Positions 35,960-48,903 of a stretch of 64,000 nucleotides of DNA are shown here, piece after piece. Location of the stretch: positions 1-64,000 of the forward strand of contig CAJNOQ010000108.1 of assembly GCA_905250885.1 (NCBI GenBank), read 5' to 3'. Positions within the stretch are counted from its first letter, which is position 1. Every line of letters begins with the position of its first letter. The DNA is from Didymodactylos carnosus (Eukaryota > Rotifera > Eurotatoria > Philodinida > Philodinidae). The notes beneath the pieces were generated by a model. The model was not told where the DNA came from, did no database searches, and saw nothing but the letters and a program-made list of their open reading frames with translations. The translations under genes and the position numbers were made by a program.

Positions 35960-38900
35960 AGTAGTTGTGGTACATGCGGATATAAATCTTCAGTTAATTA
36001 TTCTTTTCTGTTTATGAATATCTCTGTCTCACTCTCCTTCTCTCTCTCTCTATATATATATATGTGTATATATATACAATCGATCATTTCTCTGTTCCTC
36101 TTCTTTCTATTTCTAGTTCAAATATTTATAACAAACTTTTCTCATAATAAAAAGAAAGAGAAAAACATTTCTTGATATAGATACATGTATAAGTTAATAT
36201 TAAAAAGTTGAAACAATTAAATGAAATTGAGCTGAATGAAAAAAGTGATAAATTTAGAATCATTTTTTAGCTATTCATAAACAAGTGTCTTTAAAAAAGA
36301 ATTTATTTTGTGATATACTATCTTCTCAATATTTCTGTTTGAAAAGACTACACAGATGAGAATAATGTATACTAACTATGTTCATCTGCAAATCTTAGAT
36401 AATCCGAAAGAATTTTTCATCAACACAAATGGATATTAACAATTTTCAAAGATTTTTAATGATTAAAATGTGAACTTCAACAATATATTATTTCTACATT
36501 TTCTTTGCGAAGTTTCAAAATGTTTCAAAATTTCTTTCAAATTATTTTCTTATTTTACTATTAAAATAGATAATCAACGTCACCTACATACTTCCACAGT
36601 ATTACTCTCTTATTCATATTGCAACAAGATGACGTTTTACGATTAGAGAGAAAGAGAACGATTTTCACACTGTTGATACATTCATTATCTTTACTTATGT
36701 TTTTCTCTTTCTGTTACATAATTTCCTCTCAAGTCTTCATTAGAATGTATTGATGAAATAGATGAAAAGACTATTGAAATTAAAATATTTTCTTAATGTC
36801 ACCACCTAATCGAAAATATATAATCGACTGTGACTTTATTTTAAATGATAATTATTTATTATATATTTTGTCTACTTGTTATAGGAGAATTAAATAACAG
36901 TTTATTTACGTATGTTCATCGTCTACTATTTCGAATGTGTAAGTAGATCTCTAATATTGTTAAAAATGATAGTGATCATTATTGAATAAGCTTAAAGCAA
37001 GAAAAAATAAAAATAGCAAAGAGTTTACAATATTAAATTTTGTTGTTAAAAAGTACTATTATATGTTTAAACAAAACGTTTCTTTTAATTGTTTTAAACG
37101 AAAAGAAATTAACATAGTAAATGAAAACAAGATATATATCTCAATAATAATCGTCCTTTTTTTCGCTTTTACGAACTATATTGAGAACTGAAGCATAAAA
37201 GTTCAATATAGAATATTTTCTTCAGAAGTACGATTCAATTAAAATTATTCTCTCATTAAAATTACCGAACTAGATGAAATTAGTTTCGAATGTACAGATT
37301 AGTTTTTTAAACTAGAATAAACAAACATTTCTAATTTATAATGAAAAATATTAGTTGACTGATAAAATTCGTGAATTTCTACTATTATGATTCGACTACA
37401 TATTGTAAGAATTTAACATGACAATTTGTATATGATCTATCTATTCTCCATCTTTTTAAACTTTTCTAATGATTATCTTATTTTATTCATTAAAGAAAAC
37501 TGAAAAAAATTGATCATATTACAGTACAAAATTTTTTTACACAGTAGTGATATACTTACGTACAATGTACATTGTTGAATTTTGTCAATCATTTTATCTA
37601 ATAATTCTAGATCATCTTTAACTATGTTTGATAATGGACCCTTCGATTGTTGACAAGAATCAACAAGAAGTATTGATGATGATTTTTGATACATATTTGT
37701 AAATTGACTAAATCCTTTAAACTTTTTAATTACTACTACAACTCTTGCCCGCAGTATAATCACAAATTTGTCATCATAATAATCATTTTTACCTCCATAA
37801 GTACAGTCAAGTAATTTTTTATCGATATTTGAAAAAAATAAATCATGTCAAAGAATGAAATATTTCAAAAAGGTTCATCTTATGTTTTTTTTTTCTTCTT
37901 CTCCTTCTTCTTCTTATTGAAAGAAAGTAAAAAGAAAAAGGAGTTTCTTACACAATAAAATAAATGTTGTATTTATATAAAGTTGTCTCACTATTACTAT
38001 TACGTTTCATAACTTTCAAGTTTTAATAAAAACAAAAATTTAGTTAACAAAGAAAACTCATTTAGTTTATTATTATATGTTTTTTTCTCTTCTCTTTTTC
38101 TTTCTTCTCAAAGTATAATTAAATGCGACAACGATAATAATTGTCTTTGAACATGAAAAATAATTACAAATATTTAATATTATTGATTATCGAAGTTTAA
38201 TGTTATTAATTTCTACTGTAAACATCGATATTTCTACTGGGATACACACGTACTATCAACATGATGACAGAAGAATTTTAACAAAAAAAAACATAAAAAA
38301 TCTGTATTTCTCGTACAATTCAATTTATCTCTAACTCTAGAAAGTTGACTTCATGTCATAAAGTCCAACAATGAATAATAATATATTCTATAACTATTTT
38401 ATTACCTTCATATTTTGAAATGTTAACTAACATTTGTTTCATTTATCCTTTTTGTTTATTATAGCATCATCGTCTTCATCTAGACTCAACACATAGTTAC
38501 CTATGAATGAAGTGTTATACTATAATAAGTTATTTACCTCTGAATTAATGAACAACATTTGGTTTTCAAACGAATAGAACGATTAATACATTCCATTAAG
38601 TGAATACGATGATGACTATTGTTTTTTTACTCATCTTTTATGATAATTGTAGAAAGAATTTTTCTCCTTTTCTTATCTGTTTATTAGAGTTCTATATATA
38701 TATGTATATATATTAGAGAAAAAAACATTATAATGACAAATGACACTCAAATTCAAGTTTCTGTTAGTTGTACACATATGTTTCAATAATTAATATTGAA
38801 AATAGTCTCTTAATGGTTATATTTTCAGAATGAAATATTAATTATAGAAAAGCAGAGAGACATCAATTGTTTTAACTTTCATTCTCATCAGTAATTTTGT

Positions 38901-41900
38901 TTTTCATAGAATTGATTGTTTATATTTTAATTAACATTCATTTCTATTGTGACATATTGAAATTTTAGATGAAAACAAGATTTCTGTTTGTCACTAGCAA
39001 AAATTCAAAATATTAGATAAAGGCTTGGACTAATAGATACGAAATCTAATCTTTCCATACAAAAACGAACAAAATTAATGACTATTAATTTAATTACTAA
39101 TTGTGATTTATGGTTTCGATTAATATATTTTAGACTTATTGTAGCTTGTCTCTAGCAATTAGTAAACATTTTGAATATAGTGTGTCGTATTCATGTATAC
39201 AAAATTGAGTAAGAAAAGTCTTATTCGTACAAATCTTTATTTCACAGAGGTTCTTAAAACAGTCTTTCATCAATATTAAAACAAGGATGATCATCGTTCT
39301 TTATCTCGAACATAAACATGAAAAAAAATGTGAAAATTATTAAAAAAGCGCGTTTGAAATTACCGTCTATTATGTGAAATCACTGTCTATCATGTGTTGA
39401 ACACATTTTGTTTAAAACATTATCATCCATGTATTATTGTGTCATTATCATTTTATGATTTTTCAATACACAATCTCAACATTATCTATACATATACATT
39501 AAATGATCTATTCTTCTTTTTTCTAAAAAGAATGATGATCATCAGTTCGACTTTTCATGTTCAATATGAATAGGAATATCGAAAATTGTTTTCTACTTTT
39601 CAATTGAGTAAACTTCTACACATGTCAGTGAATGAATGAGTGACATAGTCAATTTAACATGAAAGAGCTTTTTAATTGAACATGACAGTTGTTCGGATAG
39701 AGTTTGATACAGTATAATGGAAGAGAGACACTAATATCGATAGATTATTGTTGTGGTATATAGTGAGTCAATTTTAGACAATGACAATCGTAGCGAATAT
39801 CGTCATAATTAATAATTGATCTTAACAATGAAACACTATACGATTAATTCAATTTTGAAAGACAACAGTTTATTTTTTTTTTAGTCGAGTAAGCTTAATA
39901 CTTAAAATAATCTATAGAGTTAGATATGTTTTTGTTCAAGAGCAACTTTTCAAAACTAAAGTATATAAACGAAAAAAAAACAACACAATTTTCTCCTAGA
40001 ACATACATCATCTTGTATTAAACATATAAAATGAAAACGATCGGTACGGTCTAACTATACGTTATTTATTTCTGAAAAAATGATATAGCAAGTATCACAT
40101 AGAAATAATTTGCAACAATTCTATTGACCTTTTTATTAATTAGTCTTGAACGCATAGTATTACAATCGATAAACATTCTTCAAAACATGTGTCAGACATG
40201 TTTTTTCAACAGCAGGAGGTTTTTTATATTGTTTATGAATGTCAATCATTATCAACAAATGAATGGTTGCAAACTATCACAAACTCAACTACTAGTATCA
40301 TATAGAAAATGATCAACTTATTAACGTGAAAAAGTTTTCAGGAATCAGGAGAAATGACATCGATAAAAGGGGCCTCGTCAAGTGATAAGTCGTTATTTCT
40401 ATGAAGCATAGTTTTTCATAGATTATTTCTGATGCTGATCACGAAAATCTGATGTTCGTGGCGGCGACTAGATCTCAACGAGCAGATCAAGTTACATATG
40501 GAAAACAAATTCGAAACATAGAGAATTTTTTCGTTGCACGCAATCAGCTACACTGAGTAGATAGAGATTTTAAATGACTTCAAGAATATCCGTAAATCAT
40601 TAATAAATTTTGGTTTCTTAATAAAATACAAAGAAAAATCTCATGAAGAGGCATATAAGATAAACTAGCATTAATCTTAGATAATTGATACGGCACGTCT
40701 TTTTATATAAAATATGAAATACGGCTGTTGTATGATGATAGTATCAATAATTCCAAACGATTTATGTGTTACTTAAACTGTGAACATTTATAACTGCGCC
40801 GTGAAAATTTTAGGTAAAAATAGTCTTTCGTGGTTGAGTTATTGGACTTTTGAAAAAAAGGCTGAAGAGCAGCAAAGTTCGTTTTGTTCTAGCGTAGACG
40901 TCATCTTGTTTTAGTTTTCGACTACACTGGAATCTTTCCAGAAATATAAACCGTTCTACTTAAGAGCTTTTTCTCGACCTTTCTCCTACAAAAGGAACTG
41001 AATTCTGAAGGTAAGTTACAGAAAGCATTGCGAAAAGGAATGGTTTTTTTTGGGAGCATTCTATATTCTTCAAAACTTGTCTCTTCTGTCTAAACAAACT
41101 TTTCCATATATGTAATTCGATCTGCTCAACAATGTTGACCTATCAAAATCTTATCGCTCGAATGTTTCTGATGGGTCTCAAGAGACTCGGTTCCTATCGG
41201 AAGATCTTGCCGACACAACAGACATCAAGTTCTCGATTACCATCAGAAACAACCTATGAAAAACTGTGTTGCGTGGTAACTTATCACTCAAATATTCTGT
41301 CGTCAGTTTTTCAAGTTTGTTGATATGATCAAGCACTACTATTCATTGACAAGATCGAGTTGATGTAGATGTGCCATATACTTTTGTAAACATTGATTTT
41401 GTATTGACGGTTTTCCAGAAGCTCCAATAAACGACAAAAATCGTTTGATTTTGCTCTCAAATATTAGCGAAGAAGAAGCATCAGGTTAGCTCTTATAATC
41501 GACCTATTTCTAATCAATCTCTCTTTTTCTCTTATCGTCTAATAAATGTCACTTTTCCTTTTCCTTCAAGAGTGTGTTTAAACAGTCGTTAAATTTGTTG
41601 ACACTTTCTGTGATCGAAAAATGGTGTTATTGTTGAGTACTTGTACACTTCGCATCGCACTTACCTGAACATATTTTATTCATTATTATTTTTTGTCATT
41701 TGAATGGCATCTCTTTTGGTAACGGTTATTATTCTTTTATTGTTTCAATGAGAGATATACAAATGAGAAAGAAAAATGACGTAAAAATAAAGTAGAAGAA
41801 GAAAACAACGGTAACAAGCAAATCATCTGTTATTTGTAAAAGAAAAGATAAGTATTTAGGATGTGCTAACTATTTAAAATATGAAGAGAACACTTGATAT

Positions 41901-42088
41901 AAAGTGAAAAAACGAATAGTTTGAGTATGACGAGGTGGGTTTTATCTACTCGTTAGAACTTCTAAAGAAAGAAAGAACAAAAGTTGTTATTATACTTGAG
42001 CGGCTCCAAAGAACAGAAGCTAAGTGAGCAAATACATATCTCTTCTTTTCACTACGATCATCTATATTTCGCAAAGTGAGTGAATATG
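35960..42088. other. Six-kilobase A+T-rich gene desert
   Basis: Very A+T-rich with microsatellite-like tatata and tcttct runs (36045-36075, 37890-37915, 38690-38715). One exon-like minus-strand frame at 37556-37763 ends at a GTAAGT donor but has no partner exons. From about 40330 to 41450 base composition is slightly richer in G+C, suggesting an old unrecognised insertion. Confidence 0.45.
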
Positions 42089-42298
42089 GACAGTTAATAA
42101 TATAGTATAAAAGAGAGGATGAAAATATTTTCTCTCTTTGTTTTTGAAAGACAAAGAGAATATTTTTTAATGAGTTGAAAATAGAAACCACTAATTTCGT
42201 CCGTAATAAATCATTCTTGTTAATTGACCAGTGTGTGCATTAAATTCATATAATGAAATGGGATGGGAGGAGAGCAGTAGAAGTAGAAGTTAAACAGA
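42089..42298. repeat. ~210-bp direct repeat, copy 1
   Basis: Matches 46158-46366 in the same orientation with roughly a dozen and a half differences. Each copy contains an internal hairpin (aatattttctctctttg paired with caaagagaatattt) and the shared word gaccagtgtgtgcattaaat. The element is undescribed to me. The copies lie 4.07 kb apart and enclose 43-46 kb. Confidence 0.8.
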
Positions 42299-43112
42299 CG
42301 TTAAGCCACACCCTCATACTTTTTAACACTAATGAAGTCTGGCATATTTATCCCCATTCATTTACAGACGAGTATACTACATGTGTGAAATAAGATGTTG
42401 CAAGTTATGGATACTACAAAGGTTTAGTTGGTACATCTACGACCAAAAAGTAGTTAGTTAATGACATTCTAAATACGATCCATCCGAAAATAAGAAGTTG
42501 TAAAATAATCGAATAGACAGACGATCTATCAATTTTATCTTGATACTCTTACAAATCTTTTATGAAGGGACTGTCACATCGGATCAGAATATTGTTCGTG
42601 TACATGGTGTTCATATATGAGTGAATTTCAACGCGATTGTACCGTTTAGTCAGAAAATCTGAAAAATGAAGTTAGAGGTAAAAAAATTTTTCTAGTATTC
42701 CTGTAAATAGTAGAACCTTTCTTGATTACAAAAAAATATTCTCTCGATTTTCTTTCTGCTTGAGAAATTGAATACCTTCTGAAAAGATCGCGGATCCTGG
42801 TAGTCTTTGTAAGAAAAAGCTACAGATCGACATTCTACACCAGTTGATAGCTTTTGCAACGGCGAATTTAATGATGTATGTAGCTTTTTATTACGAGAAA
42901 TTTCCTTAACAATATTAGTAAAAGCGTGTCTTATAATTACTAAATTTCTCTAAAATTTTCAGGTTTTTCTGTATGAAGTTCATGAAGCTATCCGCTAATT
43001 AGCACCATCTCCATCATTAACTAATTAGCTGAGGAGTTCTTGTGTGGGCAAATATTTTTACAGATATAAAGGGTATCTAATAAGTTTTGATCCCCGTATT
43101 AGAAAATAACAT
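42299..43112. other. Intergenic
   Basis: Nothing recognisable apart from A+T-rich sequence. Confidence 0.35.
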
Positions 43113-43560
43113 ATGAATGACATAGTTCGATCTAGAAATTCTTTAAATGACCCCATCGTAATTGGAGAACTTGGAGCGCAGTTACGAAAACCGAATTCGA
43201 ACTTTTCGAGCCAAGTTCCGTCTCCACTCAACTTCAATAACAAATTCGTCTACACAGATGAAGATTACTGGATACTCACGGGCATTTACAAGGAGTACTT
43301 CAATCTACTATACCAACAAGTGAATATAAGAAATACCGAAAATTGCTCTATTTCCATGGCCATTGAATGGACTCGGTCTGAGCAATAGAGTTTTGGCAAT
43401 TCTCTTCTCGTTCAAAGACAAACGAACCGTGTGTCGTGTGTTGGAGAGTGCCCCTATGGCGTTGATAAAGAATTTCGTCACTTTTCAATTGGGCTTTGAA
43501 CACATCACTCAAGAGGCAATTGTAATCTTCCGGCCACCATTCGTTCAAGATACATCAAAG
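43113..43560 (+). mobile_element. PIF/Harbinger-like (DDE_Tnp_4 type) transposase fragment
   Basis: One frame reads NNKFVYTDEDYWILTGIYKE, then YFNLLYQQVNIRNTENCSI. After a frameshift near 43370 another frame reads GLSNRVLAILFSFKDKRTVC, then RVLESAPMALIKNFVTFQLG and FEHIT. This is the N-terminal helix-turn-helix region that precedes the DDE_Tnp_4 nuclease domain in many invertebrate elements. The nuclease domain itself is missing. From 43570 to 43700 a G+C-rich segment with repeated gcccggc/ggcccg words follows, probably part of another element. Confidence 0.6.
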
Positions 43561-43699
43561 GATGAATACATCAGACAACGGCATGAGCCGAAAATTTTTG
43601 GCCCAGCCCGGCATGATTTTGGAAGTTTCCGGACCAAGCCTGGCTCGGGCCGACGAAACGTGGAATTTATCTGTCCCGGTCCGATCACTTTTTAAAATT

Positions 43700-45522
43700 T
43701 TCTGGTCTTATGCGTGATTTTTTTCTTGCATCTGTAATGCTTTTGCTAGCTAAGTGGTGTAAATGTATTTCTCAAGCTAATATTTATATCTTTATGATTA
43801 CTTGGTTTTCATTTTTTCAACCTCTAAAGGCATTAGCTAAACGAAGTCATTAAGATGTCGTGTAACAGTGATAATACTCTTTCTCGGTACTGAGTATACG
43901 CATAAATTATAAATCTACGCATGCTTAAAAATTTTGAGTTCGTCTTAGAAAAAGTTACATATTGTATAAAATGTTGACCATGGGGCAAGCTTTCTGACTG
44001 AGTCATCTAGGGCGAATACTGTCAACACGATTTTAAGAAGTTTTTGCTGATTTTCAAGAACGTTTGAGCTTTTTTAAGTTTTCTAATTTCATATTCGGAT
44101 TCAGCGCAAAATTCTACATCCGAATCACTATCGATTTTAGTTTTTCGGTACTTCCTCAGCTATGGGCATCGAAATACCCTTTTTGTCGGAAAACAAGAAA
44201 ACTGAGGTGATTGAAGATTACTCCTGATTAAATCATTTTTGACACTTCTAATACGGATCTTCTTGATCAGCGAGGTCGATTACATATTACCAGATGGGTT
44301 TAGAAAAAATCAAACATGAAAAGTTTTCCAGAAATTCTGATGGGCCTCAAAAATCTGTCCGAGAGATTTTACGAAACTGAGTTTTTGGGAATGTTCTTGT
44401 GCATCCCCTACATGGTTCAAATGCAAAAAACCCGAACATCTGTTGCGCCAAGCAAGGGTCTTATCCGCTCTACTCCTTTAGAGATAAGACAGAGAGCATG
44501 TGCTCATCTGTGTCTATATCCAAAAGAGAGGAAAACGTTCTCCGTTTTGCAAATAAAAATAAGTATCTTTTATCACTTTTTCTATCGTGATTAAATATGG
44601 CAATTGCTAATGCTGGATCTCTTTAGTTTTTCAAAGATATCTAAAAATCACATTACTACTCCGTGACGATTATTCTTACATTCATGATAAAGCTTATGAT
44701 AGAAGCTTACGATGACTTCAATTGACAAACAAAAGTGTATTGGAAATGAGAGGAAGTCAGCGATCCCAAAATAAAATGTTTAGCACGAATTACGTCAGAT
44801 TCAGAATTCTGATTTGCTTCAGCTTCTGGAATTCTGGAAGTCCTTTAATCTGAAAGTCCTTAATAGCTGCAAAATGCTAATTGATTTTTTATATGTACGA
44901 TGGATAAACGTGTATTAAATTCACAATTACTCAGAACTGGTTAGCACAAGAAACAGTCAGAATATGATAGTAAAGGAGTATATGTCGGTGAGGATTTGTC
45001 AATATTTGAGAATTATATTCAAAAAAACTGCAACCTTTTTTCAAATGAAAATGACGGTGCTCATTAGAGCAACTCAAACTGCATTATCCATGATATTAGC
45101 TTATTGGAGGAAAGTTTCTTGAGTTGACTGCTCAACAAAAAAAAGTCATTATCTGAGCTTGAGAATTAAATTGAACTGTTAAACACAGCTTGAATCAGAT
45201 GCTTCTCTTAATTTCGGATTTTTGTACAATAGAGCTGATTATAGTGCATATTCTCGACAATTTCATTAATAGTAACCTTTCACATAAAAGTTATAGCACA
45301 AGTAATGATCTGATAGCCGTAAGAACTGAGTTTTAAAAGTTTTTTCCAATTTCTTGCAATTGCTGTTTCATGTTGGCTTCTGATGAAAAACTCTATATCA
45401 CTCTGAGAAATGATGTGAAAATGGAGTTATTGGCGCGTCGACCAAACCTTGATTTGATTCTAAAATAACCTTTTAAATCTGGTTCAGATACTTTTCGGTT
45501 TGATGATTTGTGATAAACAAAC
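43700..45522. other. Intergenic, unrecognised old insertions likely
   Basis: Less A+T-rich than the desert at 36-40 kb, but no exon or family motif is supported on either strand. Confidence 0.35.
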
Positions 45523-45942
45523 ATGGTTCATAAGATTATTACTGGTCGAACTGCACTCGCTTCATTTTCATTAATAAAACCACTAACTACTAGAACCTCA
45601 GCACGAGCTTCAAATAAATGTCTTTGGCAGATACCAAAATTTAAACGAAAAACTACGAAGTCATCTTTTCTGCCTCGAACTACACTCCAATGGAATGCTC
45701 TACCTAGAGAGATAATTGCTGCCTTCTCTGCTCGATCATTCAGACGTGCTTTAGGTAAACATCTTTGTTTATTGTAAATGCATTGTTGTTCTTAAGCCAT
45801 CTTTTTTCCTCTTTTTTTCTTTTTATCTCTTTCGTTCATGGTGCTGACCTAGTCAAAGTTTCTCACTTAACTTTTTGTCAGTACCACTGTCAATTTAACA
45901 TCCAGGACATGAAATAAATTTGATTTGATTTGATTTTAAAAT
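45523..45942 (+). mobile_element. 5'-truncated LINE, 3' end with TTTGA-repeat tail
   Basis: 45523-45777 encodes the very end of a non-LTR retrotransposon reverse-transcriptase ORF: SSFLPRTTLQWNALPREIIA and FSARSFRRALGKHL fit the FFPRTI..WN.LP....A.S...F...L pattern, with a stop at 45775-45777. A ~150-bp 3' UTR follows, ending in aataaatttgatttgatttg, a short TTTGA/TTGAT simple-repeat tail. No endonuclease or RT core is present, so this is a typical 5'-truncated insertion. CR1/Jockey-like by feel; the clade is not certain. Confidence 0.75.
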
Positions 45943-46735
45943 CTGTTGGACTATGTAATGGTCTTACTTTGTTTGCTTTAAAATGATAAAACTAAGTAGT
46001 TTTTTAAAAATAAGGAAACGATCATCTTGTTAGTTTAACACATGAATTTGAAAGAAAAGTAAACCTTGATCTATTTCTTGTCTACATGATCGATCTATCA
46101 ATTTATTTTCTTTTTTTCCGCTTGTTTAGATGTTGCCGTAAACATTTCTAATGTGTAAACAGTTTATTAATATAATATAAAAGAGAGAATGAAAATATTT
46201 TCTCTCTTTGCTTTTGAAAGACAAAGAGAATATTTTTTAATAAGTCGAAAATAGAAACTACTAATTTCGTCCGTAATAAATCATTCTTGTTAATTGACCA
46301 GTGTGTGCATTAAATTCATATAATGACATGGGATGGAAGGAGAGCGATAGAATTACCAGTTAAACCCTAACTTCATTCTAGATTTTAAAAAGAGTCAGTT
46401 TTACTGAACACTAGTGTCCTTAAGCATCGATCGGTTCAGCAAAATTGATTTAAAAACTTTTCTGTAAAATTCGAAAGGCTCAGAGTAACCAAAAATGTGG
46501 AAAATTGTTTTCTCTATAAAATCCAATTAGAATTAAGGCAAAAAAAATAATGGGCAAAAATCCATATAGTTCGTTCTCCTACTTTATCATTTCCATTACC
46601 AGAATGTTTGAAAAGACGAAAACTTCATTTCTTAATAACTTTACTTTTATTCATGTCTTATTATTACTTTGGAATCCATAAATTTTATAAGAAAACAAAT
46701 TACTCACACACGCATCGTTATTTATTTATTAAATT
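45943..46735. other. Intergenic, contains the second 210-bp repeat
   Basis: Apart from the direct repeat at 46158-46366 nothing is recognised. The 3' UTR of the secreted-peptide gene begins at its right edge. Confidence 0.4.
46158..46366. repeat. ~210-bp direct repeat, copy 2
   Basis: Same orientation as copy 1 (42089-42298). The long central block from aatttcgtccgtaataaatc to gcattaaattcatataatga is nearly identical in both, and the edges diverge quickly. Confidence 0.8.
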
Positions 46736-47014
46736 TCAGAAATCAATCAATCGTCGTTGTGGCTTTTTGTAATGTGTTTGGATGTATTGTCTCATATTAT
46801 GACTATTTAATAATTCATTGGGATGCAAAGTTCGTGATGTATCGCGCACAACATCTCTATCACTAAGGCCACCATTATCCACTAATTCATCAACAATATC
46901 GTACCATGAATAACGACTGCGATTTAGGTCAATTGACGGATTAGACATACATAATTTGGACCAACATGAAATCAATAGTAGAATAACAAGAAGAAGACGA
47001 ATGAAATAGAACAT
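46736..47014 (-). CDS. Small secreted protein or peptide precursor, 92 aa
   Basis: An intronless frame starts MFYFIRLLLVILLLISCWSK, a textbook signal peptide (basic residue, long hydrophobic core), with a likely cut near LCMS/NPSID. The mature part (~68 aa) has no Cys: NPSIDLNRSRYSWYDIVDEL, then DRDVVRDTSRTLHPNELLNS, ending HYKKPQRRLIDF. The KK and RR dibasic pairs near the C-terminus would release short peptides if cleaved by prohormone convertase. There is no C-terminal Gly for amidation and no repeated peptide, so neuropeptide status is only a possibility. No family is recognised. Confidence 0.6.
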   Translation of the reverse strand: MFYFIRLLLVILLLISCWSKLCMSNPSIDLNRSRYSWYDIVDELVDNGGLSDRDVVRDTSRTLHPNELLNSHNMRQYIQTHYKKPQRRLIDF

Positions 47015-47477
47015 TATTTAGTTGTCAATGATATACTACTATGATAATGGCAAATAAATTTTTGATATGAATTTTTGTGAAGAACAATGAAGAAGATACG
47101 CCTTTTTATGTATGTGAAGAGAGACCACAGAAAAATGATAGAGAATCAAGAGTCATTGTATTGGGTATCATCAATCGCTCACACATCTTTTGATTAAAAT
47201 ATGTCATTGTTTTACTTCTCCTTCAATTAATTTAAAAGAATTATGTATGAATAAGGTTTCAAATATAAACACAGTTTATTATGGCCGATTGGCCTGAAAC
47301 CTAATAATAACGAAACATCATAATTAATAACAGTCGATCAAGTATCATATAACTAAACAATATGAACTTAAACCACCATAGACAAGTGAAACAAAATCCA
47401 GGTTAATCTACTTCCGCATGCACGCATACACATGATGAAGAAATAAAACAAGTAAGAAATTGGTATAAACTTCCTTT
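47015..47477. other. Intergenic
   Basis: Probable promoter of the secreted-peptide gene. No exon seen. Confidence 0.35.
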
Positions 47478-47742
47478 TGTCTAATTACGCCTACCTTTAA
47501 AAATCAAATGTGGATCATGAATTGTTTGCTCTAAATAAAAGTATAACTTGAACTATTTCCATCTTTGACCCGTTTATTGTGTTCTTCACATTGAAAATGG
47601 TGTCAGTCACACTGAAAATAATGAAGTTTCTATCTGTTCTGATTCTAAACAATCTCTTACATCATCTCAAAAAAATAATTCTTTTTGGTACTGCTTATGT
47701 ACGGGTACATATTAGTGCCTGATTCTGACACCCGTGTCAGTA
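47478..47742. repeat. ~260-bp direct repeat, left copy
   Basis: Matches 48655-48903 in the same orientation at high identity. Shared blocks include ggatcatgaattgtttg, tataacttgaactatttcca, tgaagtttctatctgttctg and tggtactgcttatgtacggg. It ends with the small palindrome tgacacccgtgtca. The left copy has about 15 extra bases in the middle. Confidence 0.85.
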
Positions 47743-47753
47743 TAAAGTATATT

Positions 47754-48660
47754 TTACGAGAAATTGTTCATCGATTCACACCGAGTCGTTTCAACGTTCT
47801 GCTCTTGTTTAAGAACCTGATGATGTAGATGTGATGAGTTCAAAATCATCATGATTGAATTGATAATTTTTAAATGACCGTTTAATCGTTTTCGTGTTGA
47901 GTCAAATCTTCCAAATTCTCGTAAGACGTAACTGATATATTGAACTGCTTTCATCATTGATTCATTCCAATTAGATACAGTTTGTGTTAATTGCCATAGA
48001 ACTTGTTCAAAACGTTTTAACATTGTATCACCTAGTTTATTCATCAATTTCTCAGCGTATATGCCACGATAACGTGAAAAATAGTGTGGACACGTAATAA
48101 CGAGAAATTCTTCCTGAATAGTTAGCGTTGTCGACGCTGTTAAGTTTGTGAGTATAGTGAAATAATTTATCGAACAGATACATTTCATAACTGGATCGAG
48201 TAGTGTTAATAGATTTTCATCATCCGTTATGTCAGGTCGGTTGTATTGAAGAATATCATACAACATAAACAAAAGTTTACTAACGCCTTCGACTATATCA
48301 CAATTAACAGTGGATAACTTAGGTAATATATGTTCAGAAACGCACTTATTGACTCAATAAAGGGTTTAGTCAACAGTAAATGTTTAAATGCTGCAACATT
48401 TTGCTCATCGATTGCAGTTATCATGGTGGATAACAAATCAGTTATGGATTTAAACAAACGTATTTCTTGTTCGGATAACGCTAACCATTTATTTAGTATC
48501 TGAGTGAGTACGGTGATTATATTAGAAAATATTTCATGTGATATTTGATTCGGCTTCTTTAATTGAGAAGAAAATGACGTTAATTGTCTAATTATTCCAT
48601 ATAATGTCTCTGGTGATTCATTTTTGTTCCAATAAAGAAAACAATTTTCTAATTACTTTT
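47754..48660 (-). pseudogene. Unrecognised helical protein fragment between two direct repeats
   Basis: The minus strand reads a helix-rich protein. It starts near 48655 (FLYWNKNESPETLYGIIRQL, LTQILNKWLALSEQEIRLFK, MITAIDEQNVAAFKHLLLTK) and continues from ~48300 in a different frame (LLFMLYDILQYNRPDITDDE, LDPVMKCICSINYFTILTNL, KLMNKLGDTMLKRFEQVLWQ) to a stop at 47756-47754. The reading frame is interrupted once, so the copy is probably not functional as one protein. The regular amphipathic helices suggest a piece of a very large scaffold or ligase-type protein, but no family is recognised. The fragment fills the space between the two repeats almost exactly. Confidence 0.55.
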
Positions 48661-48903
48661 GTCTGATTACATCTACCTATGAATCAAATCTGGATCATGA
48701 ATTGTTTGTTCTAAATAAAAGTATAACTTGAACTATTTCCATCTTTGACCCGTTTATTGTGTTCTTCGTCACACTGAAATAATGAAGTTTCTATCTGTTC
48801 TGATTCTAAACAATCTCTTACATCATCTCAAAAAAATAATTCTTTTTGGTACTGCTTATGTACGGGTACACATTAGTGCCTGATTCTGGCACTCGTGTCA
48901 GTA
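48655..48903. repeat. ~250-bp direct repeat, right copy
   Basis: Partner of 47478-47742. Homology begins at cttttgtct and stops right after gtgtcagta in both copies, which fixes both boundaries to within a few bases. Confidence 0.85.

Noticed and set aside
37473-37763. Exon-like minus-strand frame (MYQKSSSILLVDSCQQSKGP, then KDDLELLDKMIDKIQQCTLY) ending at a GTAAGT donor
   Set aside because: The composition looks protein-like, but no second exon, stop or start partner could be found within 2 kb on either side, and no family is recognised.
44316-44594. 92-codon plus-strand frame
   Set aside because: Composition and lack of splice context or motif argue against a gene; two overlapping frames of similar length exist there.
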